Source of the DNA: Gonatopus flavifemur
Lineage: Eukaryota > Arthropoda > Insecta > Hymenoptera > Dryinidae
Length of the DNA: 64,000 nt
Direction: 5' to 3'
Assembly: GCA_018340375.1 (NCBI GenBank)
Contig: JAFFJZ010000017.1
Coordinates: forward strand, 4,702,001-4,766,000
Shown piece after piece: positions 42,937-52,895 of this stretch (position 1 is the first letter of the stretch; every line of letters starts with the position of its first letter). The translations under genes and the position numbers were made by a program. Below the pieces are notes generated by a model that was not told the origin of the DNA, made no database searches, and saw nothing but the letters and a program-made list of their open reading frames with translations.

Positions 42937-43560
42937 AACTCATGGGAGTTTGGTACTTGCGAGAAAAATATATGTTCCTAAAGTTTCAATCGCTCATAGA
43001 AACGAGACCAAAACTGAAACTCACAAACTCTGAAACAACTCTTTGGATATGGAAATATGGTTTCGAAGATATACTGCAAGGTTTTGGGTATTCAACAGTT
43101 GAATATTTCATTATCCGATTCCCAATTTGTTTCAATAAACGCTTCAAACTTCGACAACATAAAAATATCAAAAAGATTTGAGATTCCTTCAGCGATTCTA
43201 CCAACCTCCAATTTTCCAATCCTATTTATTTTCTTTCTGATACACGGAAAGAACTCTGAAGCTACCGTAGTATGTGGGCCCGTCGCACTATAGTAGCTTG
43301 GCTGCCCACATACGAGCGTAGTGCCGCTGTAGTGGGGAGCAGCGCGAGTACGCACGTCGAGGCCTGTTACCTCCTGAGCCATACCATCGTGGTATTACAC
43401 GGGAGCAAATTCAGTTCGGCGCTTCGTCATACCACATTGGCTGACTGTCGAATCAACTTTGGTACACAGCGGCACTACGCTCGTATGTGGGCAGCCAAGC
43501 TACTATAGTGCGACAGGCTCACATACTACGGTAGCTTCAGAGTTCTTTCCGTGTAGCGAT
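42937..43560. repeat. Dispersed repeat flanking the transposon on the right
   Basis: The part 42,938-43,465 is an inverted, slightly diverged copy of 21,478-22,000. Together with 22,322-22,402 it makes up the occupied version of the same locus. Confidence 0.8.
43243..43553. mobile_element. CACGG-family hairpin MITE, TA TSD
   Basis: A 311-bp element with ends CACGGAAAGAACTCTGAAGC and GCTTCAGAGTTCTTTCCGTG, flanked by TA on both sides (43,241-43,242 and 43,554-43,555). The arms continue through TACCGTAGTATGTG and GCCGCTGTAGTGGGG. A copy missing one arm is at 21,478-21,705. Confidence 0.85.
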
Positions 43561-44578
43561 TCCACTTATTTTTATATCCGTACTGAGAAAACTGACACAA
43601 GTCAGAGAACCAAGCACACATATCGTCGGTACTATGACAGAACCTTGTATCTTGATTTTCGACGGTTTGGTGGTTCCATCGGAAAAATGGTCAGCACATG
43701 CTAATGCACATATGAACAAGACTTTTATAAACACAGAGGCCTTCAGTTATTGTCGAGTGAACATAATTGATCACGCATAACTTGATTATATGTGTATTTA
43801 ATGTGTACCGATGATATTTCCAATGGAACCTCGATACTGTCGAAAATCGAGATACGAGGTTTTGCCATAGTACCGACGATATACGCTCTAAAAAGTTACA
43901 GTGAGATTCTAGTTTTCAGCCAGCTAGAAGAGAGCATGTCAACTGTGCAAGTGAAATTTTCACCGTTCCAGAATGGAAGTCTATAGGATTTCATGACAAC
44001 CGTTTCAATTTTGTATTGAATTTCGTTAAATTCCATTCAAAACTAGTGAAAAAATCACTTCTACCAGAAAGGCTCATTTCTGCGGCTCAATAGAGGGAAA
44101 CTATCGATTTGTCACTCTTTCAGTCACAAAGAGTGGTTACTTCAATCAATTGTCTATGCAATATCGTTATTTTAAGCGAACTTGTATCGTTAATATAATT
44201 CCGCGCATTGTAATGTTGGAGTGATTCGTTCATAAACAAACTATAGTTCTTATGACCGCACATTTTAATCTGCCCATATTTTACTGGTCGATTACATGGA
44301 GAAAAGAATGTTTACAGCAACTACACTGTAAGAAAATTGGCGATGTGAGAAAAATTCCTCCCTGAATGATGTTGTTTTAACAGATCACCGTGTTATTTTG
44401 ACACCATTCCAAAATCATTTGGAGTTATTATAACAACGAATTTCAGGGTAGACTTGTATAAAATCCTCGCGGTATTAATTCTGACACATAGCGTGTTTTT
44501 GCACAGCGTACTCACGAAGTTGATTTTTAATTATCTAAAAACAGTAGTTATGGCAAATACTTACACTGAAAAAAATGT
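43561..44578. other. Unannotated AT-rich sequence
   Basis: No supported gene. Two stretches around 43,630-43,700 and 43,800-43,880 share phrases such as ATCGTCGGTACTATG and the inverse of GTACCGACGATAT, which suggests a weak inverted repeat. Confidence 0.35.
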
Positions 44579-44586
44579 CTTCTCAC

Positions 44587-44809
44587 CAGGGGGCATAATC
44601 TCAAATGGAACATTCTCAAACGGATTTCAGCGCTGCCGTACGGTAGTACAGTGAATTATTCGCCATAGATACAACTAACACAAACAATGAACAAATCACA
44701 CCGATTTTCGAATTAGTGTTAGTGTATACATGTAAAATAGTTCACTGTACTACCGTATGGTGGCGCTGAAATCCGTTTGAAAATTTTCTATTCGAGATTA
44801 TGCCCCCTG
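44587..44809. mobile_element. 223-bp hAT-like MITE, 8-bp TSD
   Basis: Ends CAGGGGGCATAATCTC and GAGATTATGCCCCCTG. A perfect duplication CTTCTCAC lies at 44,579-44,586 and 44,810-44,817. The inner arms contain AAACGGATTTCAGCGC and its inverse. Confidence 0.9.
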
Positions 44810-44994
44810 CTTCTCACCGAATAAATAGTTCATTTTTCTTCTCTCCATGGCATATAACTTGGGATCAATGAAATATTTAATCAAATCAAATAATGGAATG
44901 CTTGCCCTAAATAAATTGGCTTTTTGAATGAATAATTTATCCGCCACAAGTGATAAATTTTTCCATCCAATTGAATGTTTAATTTCTACAAATG
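44810..44994 (-). other. Short open frame of unknown origin between two MITEs
   Basis: The minus-strand reading is open through about 60 codons (KHSIGWKNLSLVADKLFIQK, then FDLIKYFIDPKLYAMERRK). It looks somewhat protein-like but has no recognised motif. It is bounded by the hAT-like MITE and the CACGG MITE and may be an exon remnant or chance. Confidence 0.2.
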
Positions 44995-45207
44995 CACGGA
45001 GAAAAATAATGTGACAAAATAGTATTATTTTGTCAAATGTCGTCACAATTGCCTGACGGTCCAAATGCTTCCTTACAGAACGTAGTAAAAATTATTGCAG
45101 TTGTAGTATCCTATTCTACATTTGAGGAGTCTTTCTCAAGAGATGAGACATATAGTACTAGGTTACTAGAAAATGTTTTAATTTTTATTGTATTATTTTT
45201 CTCCGTG
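44995..45207. mobile_element. CACGG-family hairpin MITE, TG TSD
   Basis: A 213-bp element with ends CACGGAGAAAAATAAT and ATTATTTTTCTCCGTG. TG flanks it on both sides (44,993-44,994 and 45,208-45,209). Confidence 0.8.
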
Positions 45208-45342
45208 TGAATATTTTATGGAGGGAAGACAAATAAATATATATAAATAAATATAATAAATATTTTTTCGAGTGTAGTAGTTGAAACAAATATCATGTAA
45301 GTTGATGCGAAATATGTGTTAGGTACATGAACTGACGTAGTA

Positions 45343-45680
45343 CCCAGGAAAAAATGATTGGATCTGACCAGATCTGATTTTTGGCCAGATCTGAACACAT
45401 CTATTGAGATCTGAAAAACCGCAATTTTAGCTTGTATTTGCTAACACACGTGTTCAAATTTGAATTCAAACTTGGGGAAATATCAAAAAAATTTTGGCAA
45501 TTGATTGCTCATCAAGATTGAATGTAATTTTCAATTCAGATCTAAAGAGATCTACACAGATCTAACCAGATCTGTCAAGATCTATTTAGATCTATTGAGA
45601 TCTGAGTGGATCTAAATCTGATCTTGTGAGCCAAAATTCAGATTTGATAAGATCTGATGAGATCTAATTTTTTTCCTGGG
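45343..45680. mobile_element. MITE with CCCAGGAAAAAA ends and GATCT arrays, TA TSD
   Basis: A 338-bp element with ends CCCAGGAAAAAA and TTTTTTTCCTGGG, flanked by TA on both sides (45,341-45,342 and 45,681-45,682). Both arms are arrays of the palindromic motif AGATCT. Confidence 0.8.
45538..45620. repeat. AGATCT array with exact 10-bp period
   Basis: At least seven consecutive AGATCT (or GGATCT) hexamers spaced exactly 10 bp apart, with 4-bp variable spacers. The period is close to one DNA helical turn, so all motifs face one side of the helix. Confidence 0.85.
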
Positions 45681-45701
45681 TATATTTATCTCAACTATTA
45701 A

Positions 45702-46028
45702 GGGGATACCAGCGATCCCCGCTGATGCAACTCGCCATACAAGCATACCGACTGAGTAAACATTTTCTTCAATCCTTTATCTATTGCTGTACATCGTCCG
45801 AATTTCGAATTTCGGAGAAACATTTTTTTCTCAGTCGGTAACACCAACTTTTTTTTCGAAATTCAAAATTCGGGCGATGTACAGCAGTAAATAAAGAATT
45901 GAAAATTGGTTCCTGAAAATTTCATCCCTCTCCATGAATCCAGTTCAGAGTACTCTTGCCGAGAAAATGTTAACTCAGTTGGTAATCTTGTATGGCGGGT
46001 TGCATCAGCGGGGATCGCGGGTATCCCC
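45702..46028. mobile_element. TTAA-flanked hairpin MITE (piggyBac-like target)
   Basis: Starts GGGGATACCAGCGATCCCCG and ends CGGGGATCGCGGGTATCCCC; about 40 of the 42 terminal bases pair. TTAA lies at both ends (45,698-45,701 and 46,029-46,032). TTAA duplication is typical of piggyBac-type elements; assignment beyond that is not possible. Confidence 0.8.
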
Positions 46029-46067
46029 TTAAGACCATGTCGTAGAAGCGAGTGTTACTAGATCTTT

Positions 46068-46195
46068 CTACCAAAAATACTTAAAGATCATTGAATAACA
46101 TGGGAATAATCAACCAGCTAGACTTTGTTCTATGCGAATTGAAAGTTCGGCTGGTTGTTTTATCTCACTTTGTTGAATGGTTTTTGAGTATTTTG
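46068..46195. repeat. ~128-bp hairpin
   Basis: The left arm contains AAAATACTTAAAGATCATTG and ATCAACCAGC; the right arm contains GCTGGTTGTTTTATC and AATGGTTTTTGAGTATTTT. Confidence 0.6.
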
Positions 46196-46296
46196 GATAT
46201 AGAGATACAGTAACTCTGAAGTCTACGGGATGCCCTCAAGTAGTTGCCGTAACTACTTTCCGCAGGTGATGAAAAATTGACTACGAGAGTAATATG

Positions 46297-46760
46297 GTTG
46301 GTAGAACAATCTGCACTGAGAGAAATTTGAATAGTCACATGAACTACACGGAAAAAATAATTTAGCTACAGCAGCTAAGTAGCTAGCACGGACACGGACA
46401 GCCATTAAATTAGCTCCTGCAGCTAAATTTTAGCTGTTACAGCAAAACTTTGCATTTGTAGTTAATTTATTTGCGGTAACAGCTAAAATTTAGCTGCTGG
46501 AGCTAATTTAATGGCTGTCCGTGTCCGTGCTAGCTACTTAGCTGCTGTAGCTAAATTATTTTTTCCGTGTATTTGAGGCCAACCATTCACATTCAGTATT
46601 TACAACGACGTAAACAGTTATGGTTACTTGTTTATAGTAATGAAAACTATTTATATACTTGCATCGCCTATAAAAAGAGTTGGAAAAATTGTAATTGAAT
46701 AGCTGTCCTCCACATAGTTGCTATGACTATGAACTGGTATCCATCCTACAACGATACGAA
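46297..46760. repeat. Dispersed repeat with nested insertions
   Basis: GGTTGGTAGAACAATCTG (46,300-46,317) continues as GTATCCATCCTACAAC at about 46,737. In the copy at 18,033 these are adjacent. The intervening ~420 bp begins CACTGAGAGAAATTT and itself contains the MITE at 46,347-46,569. Confidence 0.65.
46347..46569. mobile_element. CACGG-family perfect hairpin MITE, TA TSD
   Basis: A 223-bp element with ends CACGGAAAAAATAATTTAGC and GCTAAATTATTTTTTCCGTG, flanked by TA on both sides (46,345-46,346 and 46,570-46,571). The arms of about 100 bp are nearly perfect and made of AGCTRNNRCAGCTAA-like units. High arm identity suggests youth. Confidence 0.9.
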
Positions 46761-47479
46761 TCCTTTTCCATTCACATGGACCGTTACATTAACTATGCTC
46801 TCGTGACCATAGCAATGCGTTGCGAGTAAAATGGATGTAGGACTGGAATAATGATGAACCAATAATATTGGGAAACTTTTATAGAGTCGTTGTTGGAGAT
46901 TCATAATTATTGTCAGAGCGTGGATACAACTAGGAAATCATAGAGCCAACAATTTCAACACTGTTTACCTCATTCGTTCTTATTAATCGAAGAACTTGAA
47001 TGGCAAGAATGGAGATGAGGGAAATAACCGAAGGGTTAAAGTTTTGATCACACGTTTTTCGAGTCAGAAAAATTCATTGTTATAGGATCATTGAAACAGT
47101 GAACATTGGGAAAACGTCTGATAATACCATAGAAGGAACTTTACACGATAAATTCGTTATTTACGACCTACTTTATTATTGATTCAATAATCAATAGAGG
47201 TGGTACATAAACCTCAATATGTATCCATTATCACGGGGGGATCTCGGGAATATTCTGAGAAATAGCTTCGAAACAGATTAAGAGAAGATTTTCTCTGAAA
47301 GACAATAATGTTCAATACGTGTATTACGGGCAATATATCGATTGCACGTATTTTCAACAATATCTCTGCGTGAACTTTGTGTTCTAATATCTATCATGTG
47401 TTTAGAATTTTATACAGTCTCGAAATTCTTCATTCACAAAATGATTGAAATCAATTTAATGTATATTTAACGTACACGT
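46761..47479. other. Unannotated AT-rich sequence
   Basis: I see no gene, repeat or RNA feature that I can support. Confidence 0.35.
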
Positions 47480-47938
47480 ATATTCTTACAATACAGTGCA
47501 GATCTTGGCAACACCATGGAAAATCACTGACGTCAGCGAATCCTGTAGCTATTTTTAGTCGCATCAGGGAGTGAGAGTAGTCTGTAGAGGGGCGGAAGGG
47601 TTGAAAACGAAGGCGTGGGTGGGGAAGAGTTGGCTGGCTGACTGGCGACATCCCTCGAGTGCACTATACTCGACTCATTCATCCTCCTGACCCAAAGAAG
47701 AGAATGGTAGAGAAGTTAAACGAACTAGTAGAGGATAAAAGAGCTTGCTTGTGTTTGTGTTCTTCTGTACCTCATTGAATCGCCGCATGCGCCTCACGCT
47801 ATTACTGCGCAACGACTGTCGTAGGAAAATTCCCCCTACCAAGTTGATCGTCATCGTATTGGGGAGTCGGAGAGTCAGTCATTTGAGAGACGCCAAAGAA
47901 TTTGGCGCCGCATTTTGGGATTCTTTTTGATTTGATAG
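47480..47938 (+). promoter_or_regulatory. Possible host promoter and 5' exon
   Basis: This stretch is richer in G+C than its surroundings and is not visibly repetitive. It contains a perfect cAMP-response element TGACGTCA (47,528-47,535), GC-box-like GGGGCGGAAGG (about 47,589) and GGGTGGGG, and an NRF-1-like GCATGCGC (47,785-47,792). It ends at GATAGC followed by the donor consensus GTAAGT (47,939-47,944). No long coding frame is convincing, so it could be a 5' UTR exon whose coding part lies beyond the window. Low confidence; chance is possible. Confidence 0.3.
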
Positions 47939-47963
47939 CGTAAGTTTCCATTAATATACTTTA

Positions 47964-48193
47964 CACTGAGAAAATTGAACTGTAACCATTACCATGCGAA
48001 AATGGTAGTTGAATGACAGAATCTCTCAGTTTGATGATCGCGACTACGTTATTTAGTATCCATCTTCATGGTAACCATTCCCATGCGCATGAACATTGTT
48101 ACGATTCTCCATAGTATCCGAAACCAACATCGCGAAGCTGTCTCCCAATTACTATTTGCACATGGTAATCATTGCATTTCACTTCTCTCAGTG
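47964..48193. mobile_element. CACTGA-family hairpin MITE, TA TSD
   Basis: A 230-bp element with ends CACTGAGAAAA and TTCTCTCAGTG, flanked by TA on both sides (47,962-47,963 and 48,194-48,195). The arms pair through GTAACCATTACCATG and CATGGTAATCATTGC. Confidence 0.8.
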
Positions 48194-48195
48194 TA

Positions 48196-50062
48196 GAGTA
48201 GTTCTTGGCAATTATTTTTCCATTCTCTTTTGGAAGCCATTTATCTATTCTATGTTCGTATTTGGAAGAAAACAACAGTGTACTTTCTTCTGGATAGAAA
48301 CAGGATGACGGGATGGTTCCTGGGGAGATTGAGAAAAAAAGAATATTTGAGGAATGTTATAAACCATGTAACACAAGGACATTCAATAGATCTCCTGTCA
48401 ATAATCATAGAACATTAACGTCCACAGAATATTCTAAAGTTTTTCAATAGATGTTTCATAGAACACTGGGGGCGGTGTGAGAACGTTCAATGGTTATTTA
48501 ACAGAGTATTCTGGGTACGTTTCTTTTTCTCACGTCATTAGAATATTTCCAGAATATTCTGTGCTACATGTAAATTTACAATATAAATCATATTGTAACA
48601 TAATGATGCTCGTCATCGGACATACAAAAATAGTTGATTGTAACTCGTTCGTTGGGATTCGTTTAAATTTATTGAAAGTCTTCCTTTGAGTTTTCTCACG
48701 CGTGATAGCTTGAGACCAGATTATGTGCAGAATCAATATTGTTATATGCATTTGTTTTATGATTATTGAATCGATTTAGTTCCAATTGAATGTACATACT
48801 CATTTTCATGTAATCTGGGCTCCAGTCATTAACAGAATTGAGTTGGTCCGATTGAAACAGAAAAAATTGCCTGCGCAAAATATTGATCTCGCATACAATC
48901 CGGTCTCTAATGATAGCTGTCAACATTTTGAATAATCAATATGGATGGTGGAAGAAGGCCGATAGAAATTCTCGAGATTAAAGATGCATGATTTGAGGTA
49001 AAATGTTGATTTGTGGGAATCGTAGAATTATAAATGGCCGATCCAATCTTTCCGATATACCGTAACAAACAAAACCGATTTGCATTGAAAATGAGAAGAT
49101 TCAAATTTTTAGCAGGTTTGATTTTGTGTACAAATCCACTGAATTTTCCTTTTGAATGAATGAATGAAACAAGAAATCAGGAAAAAGTATCTTTATAAAC
49201 TAAATTCCGTGGAGAAAAAATGAAGACGCTTCTTATGCGACTATTTTAATAATGATGCAGTCGTAGGGAGCTGTATGTTTTGAGTCACAGGGTTTGCTGC
49301 CCTCGTAGGGGCTTTTAGATGTGAATGTTTTATTCCAATTGATTTGGCCAAGAAAAAATGCGTGCGGTACCAATTTTTTGGAAGATAATCACTAGTCAAT
49401 TCACTAATGTTCATAATTGGAAAGTTTTGATTATGTAATGCATAGCATATCCCTGAACAGCATGAACCATCGATCCCCTATTGCATCTGGAACTTCGGTA
49501 AAACGAAGGCGGAAGATTGGTGCAGAAATGGGAGCCGTGAAAATGAGGGAAAAATACGGAAGAGTCTCCGTTGATGCAACGAAGAGACGACGGAAAACAG
49601 TGCCTACTGTATTTTCAATAGAATTCATATTACTGGATTTACATCACCAAATGCGAATATTCAATTATTCACATGGCTGCTCCCATCCCTCCACCAATGT
49701 TCCACCCAACTTCTAGGTGGAGGGATACTGGTTGTGGTGTCTAGGTCATTGGCTATTCTGGTTCTTTTTCTTATGTAGCTATGTTTTACTTTCAACAATG
49801 CACGCAGAAAAAAAAACTCTGCCAATTGGCACATGTACGGCTTCACACGAGACTCTCATCTTAAATTGGAGAATTATCTATATTTACTGTTCTAAAAATT
49901 TCAAACATGAAAATTTTGAACGGAATCAAGCTTCCACCTAAGGTGTAACAAAACCACATGGAATTCCGATTTTATCGCAGAGGATAACGAAGATATTCTC
50001 TCAGTCTCGGAACTAGTTTCGGTATCGGTCTCGGTGCAGGTCTCGTTGCATATTTCGACATG
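48196..50062. other. Gene-poor stretch
   Basis: No supported gene. Phrases such as AGAATATTC and TAGAACATT recur near 48,405-48,560. CACGCAGAAAAAAAAACTC at 49,802 resembles a CACGG-family terminus without a visible partner. Confidence 0.35.
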
Positions 50063-50064
50063 TA

Positions 50065-52891
50065 CAGGGTGTCCCATTTTAATCTTTAAATGCAAATATC
50101 TCAAAAACATGCATCTTAAACCAAAAGTACTTCATACCAAAGTTGTTATACAAAGAGGGGGCCACAAAACTACGATATCAGTTTCATCATAGATGGCATT
50201 ATGATCGATTAAAATGGGGTGAACATAATTTTTTCACACGGGAACACCCACTTCTTATTGCATATCTTGATTCTACGGAAAGAACTGAGTAACTTTTGCT
50301 TGAAACGTTTTTCTAAATTTTTGAGGATGGCGCCACAATCGATGAAAAATAAAGTCCATGAAACAATATGCGGATATCTTGAAGAATGCATCCAAGGGCC
50401 GAAATATCTCATTCGAATGTTGTTGTTAAGAGAGGAGACGACACAATGGCGATATCAGTTCCATAGCAGATGACGCTGTGGTCGGTAAAAATGAGTTCAA
50501 CTTGAATTTTTCAAATGGAAACTCCTACTTTTTATCGCATATCATGATTCTACGCGAAAAAATGAGGAATTTTTGTTTGAAACATTTTTCCTCATCTCTT
50601 GAATATGGAAACGGTGGAAAATGAGGTTGATGAAAAGGTTCTACTGCATTATGTGTGAAGCAACGCTCAACAAACAAATCAAAACAATAATAATTTCAGA
50701 GAAGAAATCGAACACAAAACACAATGAATGTCGTTTCCAAAACATTGAATTGGAGTCATTTACAGCAGATTCAGATTTGACGTTGAAAAACAAGAAACTT
50801 TTGTCTGAATCATTTTTCCAAATTCCGCACAGATGGCGTTCTAATCGATGAAAAATGAGTTTTATGAAACACTCGTATTGCTTTCTGTGTAAAAAGACAT
50901 TCAACTCTCCAGTGTTTTTTTTTCAGCTTCTGAGGATTACCTTCGCCATTAGAGTCACCCAATGTGCACCACGAGGAGTTTGAGCGATCGGATTTCGCAC
51001 ATCTATGTGGCCCTGAAAAGGGCCGATTGTCTGGGCTGTAGAGGTGTGTCATTTTTCACGACAAACGCTCTGCAATATGTATGAAAATTCACCGTATCAA
51101 ATGTTCGATATTTGCACCGTTGACCTGTTGGCATCACCTAATTCGTCTCTGAAAATGTGGTTCTAATGACAAAAGCACATGACGTGGAATTGTTCGGCAG
51201 ACAGTTCGTATTCGGCGTTCCATGTCATCTCTGGTCGTTGGTGGTCTTTCATAAACTACATCTTTGATGAAATCCCATAAGTAAAAATCCAAAGGGGTAA
51301 GATCCGGAGACCTAGCCGGCCAGGCAATGTGTCCACCGCGACCAATCCATCTGTGTGGGTAAAATGTGTTTAAGGAATTTCTGACAATTGCAGCGTTATG
51401 AGGTGGTGCCCCATCATGTTGAAGCCACATCCTGTTACGTGTGTAGAGATCAACATCTTCCAACATCCTTGGTAATTTATCCCGAATCAATTGCAGATAA
51501 TTTTCCTTCCTAACAGTATGTTGGAGGAAATAAGGACCAATGATCTGACCATTCAAAATCCCACACCACACATTCAGAGTCCAGCGATGTTGATTGTCAA
51601 CTTGTCGATGCCATCTGGGATTTTCAATTGACCAATGATGACGATTATGTCTGTTCATAACACCGTTACTGCGAAATGTTGCCTGCTCACTAAACATCAC
51701 GTAATCGAAAAAATCAGGCGGTTGCTCCGAGGCCCATTGACCGAATTCAACCCTACGTCTAAGATCATCTTCACTTAATGCTTGCACCAATGTAATGTGG
51801 TAAGGATGATATTTACCAGATCTTAGTATGCGGTGTGCCGTTGATCTTGGGATACCTAATTGGTGCTGGATTTCTCTGGTAATAACGTGAGGATTCAGGT
51901 GCACCATTCCTGAAACGGCTACTGAGCGTGCATCCATACGATTTCCATCATAACGCCTTCTGACTCTTGGGATATTCATTCTTCTAACCCGTCTTTCTAT
52001 TGAGCATATCGCCTGAAGTGAAGGCTGGCGTCTATTTGGATACCTCTCTCCATACAATCTTGATGCTGCTGCGTAATGACGTCGACATTCTCCTAGTATC
52101 AGGAGAATATCAAGTATTCCACCCCAAGGATAATCCATGGTATTGGGACCTTCACAACACTGATCAAAGATCTTCTCCAAGTTTGAATCGTATATCGAAA
52201 AGAATTTGTGAATGAATGAAGGATATTAAACATTCCGTTTCATTTATGTTTGTGAACAATGCTCTAGTATGGACTTCCTTGTTCATGATAAACACAAGTA
52301 TTATTGTGTACTTGTGTTTGGCAACAATTCACAGTAACGGTACTACGAACAGACATAATTGTCAATATTGGTCGATGGAAAATCCCAGCTAGGTCTCCGG
52401 ATCTTACCACTTTGGATTTTCACTTATGGGGTTTCATAAAATTCTCAGGGCTACAAAGATGTGCAAGATCCGATCGCTCAACCTCCTCGTGGTGCACATT
52501 GGGTAACCCTAATGGCGACGGTCATCCTCAGGAGCTGAAAAAAAAACACTGGAGAGTTGAATGTCGTTTTACACAGAAAGCAATACGAGCGTTTCATAAA
52601 ACTCATTTTTTATCGATTAGAGCGCCATCTGTGTGGGATTCGGAAAAATGATTCAGACAAAAGTTTCTTGTTTTTCAACGTCAAATCTGAATCTGCAGTC
52701 AAAAATCGGGGATTTCGTTCAAGAAACGAGAGTTGACCTCTGAATGGCCTTGAAGTTGAGATCCGAGACCAAAGTCAAGGTCACCATCAGATGTCCCCCT
52801 CGGAATCTCACAACTTTTGTTCGAAACATTTCCTTCCGAAACCCCTCGTTTTTGAGTTATTCCGATATAAAAATCAAAATGGGACACCCTG
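50065..52891 (-). mobile_element. D-D41D Tc1/mariner-superfamily transposon A
   Basis: A 2.83-kb element with ends CAGGGTGTCCCATTTT and AAAATGGGACACCCTG, flanked by TA on both sides (50,063-50,064 and 52,892-52,893). The minus-strand transposase lies at 51,134-52,180. The right arm (about 52,380-52,890) contains an inverted partial copy of the left side, including the last part of the transposase coding sequence. One end was therefore probably copied from the other or from a sister element. Confidence 0.85.
51134..52180 (-). CDS. D-D41D transposase A (first Asp replaced)
   Basis: An intact 348-codon ORF. The N-terminal helix-turn-helix region covers residues about 20-130 (ITREIQHQLGIPRSTAHRIL). 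The catalytic region follows: the first motif reads VMFSEQATF, where relatives B and C have FSDE, so the first catalytic Asp is Glu here. The second motif is LQHDGAPPH and the third SPDLTPLDFYLWDF, with 41 residues between the second and third Asp. That spacing places it with the D-D41D branch of the IS630-Tc1-mariner superfamily. It would bind the terminal repeats and cut at TA. The full-length frame with a replaced catalytic residue suggests recent inactivation. Confidence 0.85.
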   Translation of the reverse strand: MEKIFDQCCEGPNTMDYPWGGILDILLILGECRRHYAAASRLYGERYPNRRQPSLQAICSIERRVRRMNIPRVRRRYDGNRMDARSVAVSGMVHLNPHVITREIQHQLGIPRSTAHRILRSGKYHPYHITLVQALSEDDLRRRVEFGQWASEQPPDFFDYVMFSEQATFRSNGVMNRHNRHHWSIENPRWHRQVDNQHRWTLNVWCGILNGQIIGPYFLQHTVRKENYLQLIRDKLPRMLEDVDLYTRNRMWLQHDGAPPHNAAIVRNSLNTFYPHRWIGRGGHIAWPARSPDLTPLDFYLWDFIKDVVYERPPTTRDDMERRIRTVCRTIPRHVLLSLEPHFQRRIR

Positions 52892-52895
52892 TATA

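Noticed and set aside
45538..45620. CRISPR-like regular repeat
   Set aside because: The 10-bp period with 4-bp spacers is far too short and lies inside a TA-flanked eukaryotic MITE.
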